Source: Granulicella aggregans
GTDB taxonomy: Bacteria > Acidobacteriota > Terriglobia > Terriglobales > Acidobacteriaceae
Direction: 5' to 3'
DNA length: 64,000 bases
NCBI RefSeq assembly: GCF_014203275.1
Contig: NZ_JACHIP010000003.1
Location: 496,001 to 560,000 of the forward strand
In this document: piece after piece, positions 26,213 through 35,213 of the stretch
Position numbering within the stretch: the stretch's first letter is position 1
Layout: each line of letters starts with the position of its first letter
Notes under the pieces: generated by a model
The model's input: only the letters and a program-made list of their open reading frames with translations
What the model was told of the DNA's origin: nothing
Database searches by the model: none
Position numbers and translations under genes: made by a program

Positions 26213-28744
26213 ATGCAAGAGATGAAGCAGAGCGAGAGTGAGCCGCAGCAGCGATATTCGCCGGCGGAGATTGAGCCGAGGTGGCAGGCGAAGTGGGACG
26301 CGGACGCGACGTTGTATTCGGCCGAAGGGCATGACTCCGGCAAGCCGAAGTATTACGTGTTGGAGATGCTGCCTTATCCGAGCGGCGCCCTGCACATGGG
26401 GCATGTGCGGAACTATGCGATTGGCGATGCACTGGCGCGGTTCATGTGGATGCGCGGTTACAACGTGCTGCATCCGATGGGGTGGGACGCTTTCGGGTTG
26501 CCGGCGGAGAATGCGGCGCTGAAGAACAATACGCCTCCGCGAGAGTGGACGCTGAAGAATATTGCGGCGATGCGCAAACAGATGCAGCGCATGGGGCTGA
26601 GCTACGACTGGTCGACCGAAGTCACGACTTGTTTGCCGGACTACTACCGGTGGAACCAGTGGATCTTCCTGAAGATGTACGAGGCAGGACTTGCTTATCG
26701 GAAGAAGAGCAAGGTCAACTGGTGTCCGCAGTGCGCAACGGTGCTGGCGAACGAACAGGTGGTGAATGGCTGCTGCTGGCGGCATGAAGACCAGATCGTG
26801 GAGCAGCGCGATCTGACGCAGTGGTTCCTGCGGATCACGAAGTATGCCGATGAGTTGCTCGAAGGGTTGGACAAGCTGGATGGATGGCCGGATAAGGTCC
26901 GGACCATGCAGCGGAACTGGATCGGTCGCAGCGAAGGTAGCTTAGTCGACTTCGCTGTCGATGGAAACGCTGATACGAAGATCACGGTGTTTACTACGCG
27001 GGTAGATACGATCTTCGGTGCGACTTCGGTGCAGGTTGCTCCGGAACATGCTGTGGCGAAGGCTTTTGCGTCTGAGGACCCCTCGCTTGCAACGCAAGTC
27101 GAGGAGATGATCGAGCAGCAGAAAAAGGCGCGCGAGGCGGGCGATCTGGGCGCGATCGAGAAGCACGGTGTCCCGACAGGGCGATTTGCTGTGAATCCGT
27201 TCAATGGCGAACTTGTGCCGATCTGGGTTGCAAATTACATTCTTGCGGATTACGGAACGGGCGCGATCATGAGCGTTCCCGCGCACGATGAGCGGGACTT
27301 CGAGTTTGCGACGAAGTATGGATTGCCGGTGAAGCGCGTGATTGCGCCGAACGTGGATACAGCGGGTCTGGCGCTGCCTTATACGGCTGAAGACGATGCG
27401 GTACTGATCGACTCCGGTGAGTGGACGGGTGAAAACTGCCTCGAAGCGCAGGAGAAGATGGCAGCCTTTGCAAAGGTCAATGGATTTGGAACCGCCACGG
27501 TTACATATCGCTTGAAGGACTGGGGCGTTAGCCGGCAGCGGTATTGGGGCACGCCCATCCCGATGGTGTACTGCCAGAACGGTCACGAGGGCGTTGAGCC
27601 AGGCGGATTGGTCGCGTTGCGTGAGAGCGATCTTCCGGTGATTCTGCCGCCGCAGATTGAGATTACGCAGCAGGGCGGCTCTCCGCTGGGACGGGTGCCG
27701 GAGTTTGTGAATACGACGTGCCCGGTATGCAGCGGCCCGGCGACGCGCGAGACGGACACGATGGATACGTTCGTGGATTCGAGCTGGTACTTCTACCGGT
27801 ATACGGATGCGAAGAACTCGACCGCGCCGTTTGCGAGCGAGAAGGCGAACTACTGGTTCCCGATCGATCAGTACATCGGCGGGGTGGAACACGCGATTCT
27901 GCACCTTATCTACTCGCGCTTCTGGACAAAGGTGATGCGGGACATCGGGCTGATCGTGAACGATGAGCCTGCGGCGCGTTTGTTTACGCAGGGCATGGTG
28001 GTGAAAGACGGCGCGAAGATGTCGAAGTCCAAGGGCAACGTGGTCTCGCCGGACTTGATGATCGAGCGCTATGGTGCCGATGCGACGCGGATGTATGCGC
28101 TGTTTGCAGCTCCGCCGGACCGCGATCTGGAGTGGCAGGAGGACGGTGTCGCGGGCATCAGCCGGTTCCTCGCAAAGGTCTATCGGCTGTCGATGAAGTA
28201 CAAGGATGTTGCTTCCAGTGGCGATGGAGAGTTGACCGCTACGGATAAGACGTTGCTGCGCAAGCTGCATCAGACGATTGCCAAGATTACGCAGGACTTC
28301 GATGGACGCTGGCACTTCAATACGAGCATCTCGTCGATCATGATTCTGGTGAATGAGATCTCGGCGAACGAAGCTGCGATGGATTCGGGCGAAATCTCCG
28401 CGCCCGCTGTTGCGGCTGTGTTCCGCGCGCTTTCACAGATGCTTGCGCCGTTCGCTCCGTTCCTGGCCTCGGAGCTTTGGGAGGAGATGGGACAAGCTGC
28501 TCCGATCTTCCGTCAGAGCTGGCCCGTGGTCGATGAGGAGCTTGCGCGAGAGAGCGAGATCGAGATTCCGGTGCAGGCCAACGGGAAGCTGGTCACTGTC
28601 GTGAAAGTTGCTGCGGGCAGTGACGAGGCTGCTGTAAAGGCTGCTGCGCTCGCGGATGCAAAGGTCATTTCTCGTGTTGATGGCAAGACGATTGTGAAGA
28701 TGATCGTGGTGCCGGGCAAGCTCGTCAACCTCGTGGTCAAGTAA
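26213..28744 (+). CDS. leuS: Leucyl-tRNA synthetase
   Basis: Class I aminoacyl-tRNA synthetase charging tRNA-Leu, 843 residues as usual. The HIGH box appears in YPSGALHMGHVRNY near residue 60, the large CP1 editing domain occupies about 225-420 (with VFTTRVDTIFGAT), DSSWYFYRY precedes the second half, and KMSKSKGNV lies near residue 602. The C-terminal anticodon domain ends with the small IVVPGKLVNLVV domain. Starts at ATG 26213. It follows the retron by 44 bases and is read in the same direction, and a membrane protein follows after two bases. Confidence 0.97.
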   Translation: MQEMKQSESEPQQRYSPAEIEPRWQAKWDADATLYSAEGHDSGKPKYYVLEMLPYPSGALHMGHVRNYAIGDALARFMWMRGYNVLHPMGWDAFGLPAENAALKNNTPPREWTLKNIAAMRKQMQRMGLSYDWSTEVTTCLPDYYRWNQWIFLKMYEAGLAYRKKSKVNWCPQCATVLANEQVVNGCCWRHEDQIVEQRDLTQWFLRITKYADELLEGLDKLDGWPDKVRTMQRNWIGRSEGSLVDFAVDGNADTKITVFTTRVDTIFGATSVQVAPEHAVAKAFASEDPSLATQVEEMIEQQKKAREAGDLGAIEKHGVPTGRFAVNPFNGELVPIWVANYILADYGTGAIMSVPAHDERDFEFATKYGLPVKRVIAPNVDTAGLALPYTAEDDAVLIDSGEWTGENCLEAQEKMAAFAKVNGFGTATVTYRLKDWGVSRQRYWGTPIPMVYCQNGHEGVEPGGLVALRESDLPVILPPQIEITQQGGSPLGRVPEFVNTTCPVCSGPATRETDTMDTFVDSSWYFYRYTDAKNSTAPFASEKANYWFPIDQYIGGVEHAILHLIYSRFWTKVMRDIGLIVNDEPAARLFTQGMVVKDGAKMSKSKGNVVSPDLMIERYGADATRMYALFAAPPDRDLEWQEDGVAGISRFLAKVYRLSMKYKDVASSGDGELTATDKTLLRKLHQTIAKITQDFDGRWHFNTSISSIMILVNEISANEAAMDSGEISAPAVAAVFRALSQMLAPFAPFLASELWEEMGQAAPIFRQSWPVVDEELARESEIEIPVQANGKLVTVVKVAAGSDEAAVKAAALADAKVISRVDGKTIVKMIVVPGKLVNLVVK

Positions 28745-28746
28745 CG

Positions 28747-29733
28747 ATGGCGGTTACAAATAAAACGGTTCCGTATTACAAAGCGAGCGGCCCGGTGCGA
28801 GGGACGCAGAGCTTCGTGCATACGCTGTCTTCGTGCTGGTCGCGGCCTTCGCTGACGGGGCTGGAGGTTTTGTGGCGCTGGGCTTATGGCATCCCGGCGT
28901 TGTGGCTTACGCTGCTTGTGGTGCGGCGGGCGTTGGCCTCGCATCTTGCTGGCGGGCTGGCTGGACTGGGGTTGGACAAGGCGCTTCTGAACGATCCGGT
29001 AGGAGCGCTGACGGCTGATCCGATGGGTGTGGTCGCGAAGGTGGAACAGGCGGCGGGAATCGTGATGCCTGACCTGTTGCGCGTCGCGGCGTGGCTAGCT
29101 CCTTTGCTGGTGGCGGTGTGGATTGTGGTGTCGTCGATTGGCAGGACGGTAGTTCTGCGGCGGGCGGATTCGGCGTTGAAGCCGAGGGTGTTCACGCTGA
29201 TGCTCCTGCAGGTGGTTCGGCTGGCTGCGTTGGCGGGAAGTTTCTGGGTGTGGTTTAGCGGCATCCGATTCGCGGCTCGGGTTGCGGTGATTGGGCCGAT
29301 GAGCGCGGGGCAGGAACCGAACCTGGTGCTGTACTGTGCTATCTCGATCGTGACGACGCTGGGGCTGTTTGTGCTTTGGGGCGCGGTAAGCTGGTTCTTT
29401 TCGATCGCTCCGCTGCTGGCGATGATTCAGGGTCTGGGCGTTGCGGGCAGCCTGAAGGCGGCGCTGCGGCTGGGTTCGCTGAAGTCGAAGCTGGTCGAGA
29501 TCAACCTGGTGATGGGGATCGTGAAGATCGGTTTGATTGTGCTGGCGATGGTGTTTTCGGCGACTCCGCTTCCTTTTCAGACGGTGACGACTCCGGGATT
29601 TCTTGCCTGCTGGTGGGCGGGTGTGACGGTGCTGTATCTGGTCGGGTCGGATTTCTTTCATGTGGCGCGGCTGGTGGCTTACCTGAACCTGTGGCGCGGG
29701 CATGAGGAAGAAATTTCTTTGCCAGATAAGTGA
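28747..29733 (+). CDS. Multispanning membrane protein of unknown function
   Basis: A 328-residue protein with about six to seven membrane segments and no motif I can assign. The N-terminal 35 residues are soluble and basic (PYYKASGPVRGTQSFVHTLSSCWSRPS). A middle segment APLLAMIQGLGVAGSLKAALRLGSLKSKLVEINLVMGIVKIG resembles the glycerophosphoryl-type or DUF975-like membrane families with Gly/Ala helices, but weakly. It begins two bases after the leuS stop, so it is probably co-translated with leuS. I have seen this kind of gene next to leuS in acidobacteria, from memory only. Confidence 0.65.
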   Translation: MAVTNKTVPYYKASGPVRGTQSFVHTLSSCWSRPSLTGLEVLWRWAYGIPALWLTLLVVRRALASHLAGGLAGLGLDKALLNDPVGALTADPMGVVAKVEQAAGIVMPDLLRVAAWLAPLLVAVWIVVSSIGRTVVLRRADSALKPRVFTLMLLQVVRLAALAGSFWVWFSGIRFAARVAVIGPMSAGQEPNLVLYCAISIVTTLGLFVLWGAVSWFFSIAPLLAMIQGLGVAGSLKAALRLGSLKSKLVEINLVMGIVKIGLIVLAMVFSATPLPFQTVTTPGFLACWWAGVTVLYLVGSDFFHVARLVAYLNLWRGHEEEISLPDK

Positions 29734-29786
29734 AATCTGCATCCTACTGTGAATAGAAGTTATTTCGATTGGGCACGGGGGAAGCG

Positions 29787-29957
29787 ATGTCATTTGCACT
29801 TTATGGCGTTGGGCTATTGGTTCTGATTGGCGGGCTGGTTTATGTGGCGGTGCTGACGCATGTAGCCTCGCACTGGATCGTGGCGATGGTGATTATTCTG
29901 ATTGGCGCTGGGTTGATGGCTGCGGTGAATAATACGAAGCAGCGGGACCCTCGGTAA
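29787..29957 (+). CDS. Small two-helix membrane protein
   Basis: A 56-residue protein consisting almost only of two hydrophobic helices (ALYGVGLLVLIGGLVYVAVLTHVA and WIVAMVIILIGAGLMAAVNNT) with a polar tail. ATG 29787 is supported by GGGGGAAG seven bases upstream. No function is known to me. Confidence 0.65.
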   Translation: MSFALYGVGLLVLIGGLVYVAVLTHVASHWIVAMVIILIGAGLMAAVNNTKQRDPR

Positions 29958-30070
29958 AGGCCTGCCACAGACGTTCGTGGCGAGACCCACGCATCGCGAT
30001 ACGGCTGCGATGCATGGGGCACAATTTTGTCGGACTTCGATCCGGCGATCCGGGGATTTACACTTGAGGG

Positions 30071-31630
30071 GTGGATACCTCAACGATCGTCATTCTTGAT
30101 TTCGGTTCGCAATACACGCAGTTAATCGCCCGGCGGATACGTGAGTTCAATGTGTTCTCCGTGGTTCTGCCTTGCACGGCTTCACTCGACAAGATCAAGG
30201 CGCTTTCGCCCAAGGGAATTATTCTTTCGGGTGGGCCTTGCAGCGTCTATGACGCGGACGCCCCCGCTGCTGATCCGGCGGTGCTGGCGATGGGCGCACC
30301 AGTGCTAGGCATCTGCTATGGGCTGCAGTTTATTACGCATCATCTTGGGGGCAAGGTGGTGTCGGCGGCGGCTCGGGAGTATGGGCATGCCGAGGTGAAC
30401 GTGGTGGCGGAGACGCCGCTGTTTACGGGGCTTCCGGCTACGTTAAATGTGTGGATGTCGCACGGCGACCATGCGCAGACGCTGCCTGAGGGCTTCCGGC
30501 TGACGGCGGAGACCTCGAATGCGGTAGCAGGCATTGAAGACGTTTCGCGGTCGATCTATGCTGTGCAGTTTCATCCTGAGGTTGCACATACCCGGGAAGG
30601 GATGGAACTGCTGAAGAATTTTGTGATCGGGATCTGCGGGGCGAAGGCGGATTGGACGCCGGAACACTTCATTCAGAGCACGGTGGAGCGGGTGCGGGCT
30701 CAGGTGGGTAACGGTCATGCGATCTGCGGGCTAAGTGGAGGCGTGGATTCTTCGGTTGCGGCTGTGCTGGTAGCAAAGGCGATTGGCGACCGGCTGACAT
30801 GCATCTTTGTGAACAACGGCGTGCTGCGCAAGGACGAGTTTGCCAAGGTGCAGACCACGATGCGCGAGCAGCTTGGGTTGAACGTTGTTGCCGTGGATTC
30901 GAGCGAACGGTTTCTATCGAAGCTGGCCGGCGTGACCGATCCGGAGAAGAAGCGGAAGGTGATTGGGAACGAGTTCATCGCGGTGTTTGACGATGAGGCC
31001 AAGAAGATCTTCGATGCTGAAAAAAGTTCGGGCGAGGAGGTTGCGTGGCTGGTGCAGGGGACCCTGTATCCGGATGTGATCGAGTCTTCGAGCGTGCATG
31101 GGCCTTCGCATACGATCAAGAGCCATCACAATGTCGGCGGCCTGCCGGAGGACATGAAACTGAAGCTGATTGAGCCGCTGCGCGATCTGTTCAAGGATGA
31201 GGTGCGGCGGATTGGGCGGGATCTCGGGATGCCGGACGAGATCATCGAGCGGCAGCCGTTTCCGGGGCCTGGGCTGGCGGTAAGGATTCTGGGAGAGGTG
31301 ACGGCGGAACGCGTCGCGATGCTGCAGGAGGCCGATCAGATTGTGGTCGATGAAATCAAGAAGGCGGGACTTTATCGCAAGGTCTGGCAGAGCTTCGCGG
31401 TGCTGCTGCCGGTGAAGTCGGTGGGCGTGATGGGCGATCAGCGGACGTATGCGAACACCTGCGCGGTGCGGGCGGTGGAGAGCGAGGATGGCATGACGGC
31501 AGACTGGGCTCCGCTGCCTTATGAGGTGTTAAGGACTATCTCCAGCCGGATCGTGAGCGAGGTGCGCGGTATCAATCGTGTGGTTTATGACATCACGAGC
31601 AAGCCGCCGGGCACGATCGAGTGGGAGTAA
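30071..31630 (+). CDS. guaA: GMP synthase (glutamine-hydrolysing)
   Basis: Converts XMP to GMP with glutamine as amide donor. The 519-residue chain has the class I glutamine amidotransferase domain ([25 protein letters not shown] with Cys82, and the His-Glu pair in AVQFHPEV), then the ATP-pyrophosphatase P-loop LSGGVDSSV near residue 222, and the dimerisation domain ending KPPGTIEWE. The GTG start at 30071 follows GAGGG directly, an unusually short spacing; no better start is visible because the family begins with this very peptide. Confidence 0.97.
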   Translation: MDTSTIVILDFGSQYTQLIARRIREFNVFSVVLPCTASLDKIKALSPKGIILSGGPCSVYDADAPAADPAVLAMGAPVLGICYGLQFITHHLGGKVVSAAAREYGHAEVNVVAETPLFTGLPATLNVWMSHGDHAQTLPEGFRLTAETSNAVAGIEDVSRSIYAVQFHPEVAHTREGMELLKNFVIGICGAKADWTPEHFIQSTVERVRAQVGNGHAICGLSGGVDSSVAAVLVAKAIGDRLTCIFVNNGVLRKDEFAKVQTTMREQLGLNVVAVDSSERFLSKLAGVTDPEKKRKVIGNEFIAVFDDEAKKIFDAEKSSGEEVAWLVQGTLYPDVIESSSVHGPSHTIKSHHNVGGLPEDMKLKLIEPLRDLFKDEVRRIGRDLGMPDEIIERQPFPGPGLAVRILGEVTAERVAMLQEADQIVVDEIKKAGLYRKVWQSFAVLLPVKSVGVMGDQRTYANTCAVRAVESEDGMTADWAPLPYEVLRTISSRIVSEVRGINRVVYDITSKPPGTIEWE

Positions 31631-31661
31631 TGGCTTCTTGTTTCGCTTAGCCTAAAGTCTC

Positions 31662-31732
31662 AAATGCGAGATACGGGTCTCTCCACTGCGCGGCGGACGA
31701 TGGTGCTGTCCGCCGCTTCGATCGAGATGACG
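31662..31732 (+). repeat. Dispersed palindromic repeat, copy A
   Basis: Between the convergent guaA and POTRA genes. The sequence runs CGGGTCTCTCCACTGCGC, then a perfect nine-base stem GCGGCGGAC (31690-31698) with GTCCGCCGC (31708-31716), then TCGATCGAGATGACG. Copies B (43933) and C (48943) share the flanks and have compensating changes in the stem. Confidence 0.65.
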
Positions 31733-31747
31733 AATCGTTGGACGGGC

Positions 31748-33043
31748 TTAGTTCGGCGTTGTTCCTTGGCCTGCGAAGGTGAGGATAAGCTCGACGGTGT
31801 GGGCGTCGGGGTTGGCGACGGTCTTGAAGGAAGCGGTGAGAGGCTCGAGGCTCTTGACTGCGGAGTTGTTGTGGAGGAACTCGGCGACATAGCTCTCATC
31901 GTAGACGTCGCCGGGCTGCAGCTTCCAAGTCTTGTCGAAGTCGGCCTTCTGCGTGGGGTTAAGGTGGAGCGGGGTGACGGCGCTAAGCTTGTATTGGTCG
32001 CCGGGGATGGCGGCAACTGCGAAGGCTGCGGTGTGGGCGGTGGTGTCGAGCTGTGGGGTCGCGGTGACGACTACGTCCATGTAGCCCTTGCGGCGATATG
32101 CGGCTTCCAGTTTGCCGAGTGATTGCAGGAGCGTCTTCTGCGAGGCGACGTCGCCGGGGTGCAGGTTGGCTTCGGCGTTGAAGGCCTCAGTGGACATCAT
32201 GGGGGAACCGGGCCAGTCGAGCTTCGAGAGGTGGTAGACCTCGCCCTCATCGATGGTGGCGGCTACATCGACATCGATGGCGGTGTCGGTTGAAGACGCT
32301 ATAGTGCGAATGAGTGTGACCTTGGCGGCCTGGAAACCGGCGTTCCTGTAGACGCCGAGAAGGACGTTTTGCAGACTCTTGGGGAGGATGCCTTCGTTGA
32401 AGGCTTTGCCGGTGAGGGCCTGGATGAGTTGACCTTTTGCCTGGTCGAACTGGGGGCGCATGCCGTCGACGGTGAGGGCGTGGATGCGGACGGCGGGCTT
32501 GGTGAGGCGGAACTCGAGTACGCGCAGCGGCTGGATGGAGGAAGGCGCGACGGGGTCGACGGAGAGCGAGCCACCGGTGACTCCCTTGGCTGTGAGCAGC
32601 TGCTTAAGCTCAGCGGCAATGGCGTCCTGTTCGTTGCCGGCTTCGGGAACGGTGCCGTTGAAGAGAGGGATGGTCTTCTGGATCTCGGCGGTGAGCTCTT
32701 CGGGTTTGTACCAGATGATGTTGTCGAAGGTGGCGGTGAGGATGCGGTCGGGATCCTGAGGCTTCACCTTGAAGATGACGGTGATGGATTTGGCGGGCCC
32801 GTCGACGGTGGAGGACAGGTCGGCGAAGGCACCGGTGTCGATGAGGCGCTGGGATGCGGCCTGGAGATCGTCTTTGGTGATGGTGGTGCCGGGCTTGATG
32901 CCGGAGGCAGCTTCTAGAGCGGCTTGGGAGTAGGGCATCTGGCCGTCGAAGACGATGTTTTTTACGGTGTATTGCTGGGACAGAGCCGAGGTGGGGGCAA
33001 GGCAAAGGAGTGCAAAGGGGCTCAGAAGTCTCAGGATGCGCAT
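31748..33043 (-). CDS. POTRA-repeat exported protein, BamA/TamA related
   Basis: A 431-residue periplasmic protein with a signal peptide (LLSPFALLCLAPTSALSQQ) and several POTRA-like repeats: YTVKNIVFDGQMPYSQAAL, AVRIHALTVDGMRPQFDQAKGQLIQAL, VYHLSKLDWPGSPMMSTEAFNAEANLHPGD, and a last YKLSAVTPLHLNPTQKADFDKTWKLQPGDVYDESYV. No beta-barrel follows, so it is a POTRA-only protein, perhaps an accessory of outer-membrane assembly or secretion. Only 29 bases separate its start from that of the decayed paralogue on the plus strand. Confidence 0.78.
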   Translation of the reverse strand: MRILRLLSPFALLCLAPTSALSQQYTVKNIVFDGQMPYSQAALEAASGIKPGTTITKDDLQAASQRLIDTGAFADLSSTVDGPAKSITVIFKVKPQDPDRILTATFDNIIWYKPEELTAEIQKTIPLFNGTVPEAGNEQDAIAAELKQLLTAKGVTGGSLSVDPVAPSSIQPLRVLEFRLTKPAVRIHALTVDGMRPQFDQAKGQLIQALTGKAFNEGILPKSLQNVLLGVYRNAGFQAAKVTLIRTIASSTDTAIDVDVAATIDEGEVYHLSKLDWPGSPMMSTEAFNAEANLHPGDVASQKTLLQSLGKLEAAYRRKGYMDVVVTATPQLDTTAHTAAFAVAAIPGDQYKLSAVTPLHLNPTQKADFDKTWKLQPGDVYDESYVAEFLHNNSAVKSLEPLTASFKTVANPDAHTVELILTFAGQGTTPN

Positions 33044-33072
33044 GTGCGTCTACGGTAGAGCAACCATGATTT

Positions 33073-34018
33073 ATGGGCAAGCGAAAACTGGTGCCTCTGC
33101 GTGTGGAGCCGATGACAGCCTCTAATCGAATGCGCGTCCGTCGAGTCTTTCCTGTGCTCCTTCTACTGCTATCTGCCTTGCATCTGATGGCGGCTACTTA
33201 TGCGCCCTCCAAACTTGTTTTCACTGGAGCTGACCAGTACAAAGCGGCCGATCTAACGACGGTGACTGGATTGACTCCGGGCAAGCAGGTGACCACGGAA
33301 GAGATCGATGCGGCGATGCAGAAGCTGGTCGATACAGGGCTGTTCAGCGATATGCGCTATACCGTGAATGGACAGGCGCTAACATTCATGCTGACTCCGG
33401 TAGCAGCAGACCAGTTGCTGACGGCGCGCTATAAGAACTTCGTTTGGGGACCGACGGCGAGCTTACGGCGCTGGTGGAAAGGCGGGTTCCGCTGTTCACG
33501 GGCGCTGTGCCCGTTACCGGAACCATGAAAGATTCGGTAGCGACTGCGCTGACGGAGATTGTGGCTGGCAAGTCGGTGAAGGCGACGATCCGTTCGGTGA
33601 ATTCTGGAGCCTTAGGAAAGGGAGTCAGCGGGCTGGTCTTCGCGATCGATGATCCCTTCGTTGAGGTGGGGGAGGTTCAGATCGATCAGGTGTCGGCGGC
33701 AACTTCGCCGAAAGTTGCGGAGGTGAAGAAGCGCTGCATCGGCGGGGACTATGCTTGCTGATCAGCGTTCAGTCCCGGTGTCTTCACGTTCGCGACTCGA
33801 TACTGCTCACCCGGCACCACATCGAAGCAGAGTTCGACAAGGTATGGAAGCTTGCACCGGGACAGTTTTATAACGAGGAGCCCGTCAAAACCGCGCTACA
33901 GAAGCTCGCATCCAACAAGGCGTTTCAAGGGTATGTTCCAAGGCCTGGGTTGGCTCCGAATTCACAATCTCATTTAGTCATCGTCACGATTTCTTTTGTA
34001 AAAGGCGCGCGGCCCTAG
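33073..34018 (+). pseudogene. Decayed paralogue of the POTRA protein
   Basis: Three frames together resemble the protein encoded at 31748-33043 on the other strand. The first (to about 33447) has a signal peptide and YAPSKLVFTGADQYKAADL; the second (about 33450-33760) continues with GELTALVERRVPLFTGAVP and DDPFVEVGEVQIDQV; the third (about 33820-34018) resumes with IEAEFDKVWKLAPGQFYNEEPV. Roughly 150 codons that the paralogue has between the second and third parts are missing. Two frame changes plus a deletion make this a genuine remnant. Its original start was probably ATG 33112, behind GGAG. Confidence 0.82.
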
Positions 34019-34019
34019 C

Positions 34020-34065
34020 TACAAAAAGAAACACCGCAGGCGTCTCTCGGCGACTCCTGCGGTGT
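34020..34065 (-). terminator. Intrinsic terminator after lacD
   Basis: ACACCGCAGG (34031-34040) and CCTGCGGTGT (34056-34065) form a perfect ten-base stem that extends inward with GTC/GAC. On the minus strand it is followed by TTCTTTTTG. It lies about 30 bases past the lacD stop. Confidence 0.88.
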
Positions 34066-34093
34066 AGTTGAAAGCTGTCTTGGGGCGATGCTG

Positions 34094-35104
34094 TTAGCCA
34101 AGTTCGTCCATGCTCATTGCGCCGAACTTCAGGTACCAGGGGCTGGCGGCCTGAAGGGCCATGTTGACGTTCTGGATGTTTTCGACGCCGGTGGTTTCGA
34201 GCCACTCGCGGAAGGCTTCGGAGCCCTTCTTGGCGTAGATCTCGATGCCGTCGAACCAGGTGGCGCGGCCGCAGAGGACGCCGTTAAACTTGGTGCCAGA
34301 TTCGCCGGCGAGTTCCAGGGTCTCGATGAAGATGGGGTTGGTGACGCCGGCCGAGAGATAGATGAAGGGCTTGTGGGTCGTGCTTTCGGCGTCGCGGAAG
34401 TGCTGGAGCGCTTCGGCGCGGGTGTAGGCCTGTTCGCCCTTGAAGGCGCGGGTGCCGGCGACGTGGGTCATCTCGATGGGGACTTCGACCTTGAGGACAT
34501 CGACGTTGTAGCGGGCCTTGCCGAACTCCGACATGCAGCCGGAGACGACGGAGGGCTTGAGCTTGGCGTATGCGAGGGACTTTTCGCCGACGCCGGAGAC
34601 GTCATAGCCGACGAACTCAAGGAAGAAGGGAATGTCGTGGGCGAGGCACTCGTCGCCGATGCGTTCGATCCATGCCTGCTTGAGATCGTTGACCGAGGAC
34701 TTCTCAAACGGGGTGTAGTAGAGGAGAATTTTGATGCAGTCGGCACCGGCTTCCTTGAGGCGGCGAACGCTCCAGACGTCAAGGAGGTCAGGCAGGCGAC
34801 CGGCGGTGTTCGCATCGTAGCCGGTCTTTTCGTAGGCGAGTAGCAGGCCCTTGCCGTTGCGCTTGTGGGAAGCGGGAAGGCCGAACTCGGGATCGAGCAG
34901 GATGGCGGAGGCGTAGCGGGTAAGGACCTCGGTGACCTGGAGCTTGAACTCTATAAGGTCTTCTCCGCTGGCTTCGCCGCCGCGGTCCTTGGCGATCGAC
35001 TTCTGCAGCGAACCGCGCTGATCCATGGCTGCGGCTGCGATCACGCCGTGTCCGTTTGATACGGCTTTGAGTCCGGCAAGTTTTCCTGGGGTCAGCTTCG
35101 ACAT
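34094..35104 (-). CDS. lacD: Tagatose 1,6-bisphosphate aldolase LacD
   Basis: A 336-residue class I aldolase of the LacD family, which splits tagatose 1,6-bisphosphate (and often fructose 1,6-bisphosphate) to DHAP and glyceraldehyde 3-phosphate. The segments AAAMDQRGSLQKSI, ILLDPEFGLPA, GADCIKILLYYTP (Schiff-base Lys region), VEVPIEMTHVAGT and FIYLSAGVTNPIF are family hallmarks. It starts at ATG 35104 with GGAGAG upstream. No other tagatose genes are near, so it may serve as a glycolytic aldolase here. Confidence 0.92.
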   Translation of the reverse strand: MSKLTPGKLAGLKAVSNGHGVIAAAAMDQRGSLQKSIAKDRGGEASGEDLIEFKLQVTEVLTRYASAILLDPEFGLPASHKRNGKGLLLAYEKTGYDANTAGRLPDLLDVWSVRRLKEAGADCIKILLYYTPFEKSSVNDLKQAWIERIGDECLAHDIPFFLEFVGYDVSGVGEKSLAYAKLKPSVVSGCMSEFGKARYNVDVLKVEVPIEMTHVAGTRAFKGEQAYTRAEALQHFRDAESTTHKPFIYLSAGVTNPIFIETLELAGESGTKFNGVLCGRATWFDGIEIYAKKGSEAFREWLETTGVENIQNVNMALQAASPWYLKFGAMSMDELG

Positions 35105-35213
35105 TGCTTCTCTCCTTCTTTCATGCAGCGCAAGTTAGACCTATAGAGTACACGCGAGATTGTACACAGGCATGGCCCGATCGAGGTTGAACAACGCGAA
35201 TATCGGACGGTTG

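Noticed and set aside
26942..28315. A 457-codon open frame opposite leuS.
   Set aside because: Antisense shadow of leuS with Arg/His-rich composition and no start signal.
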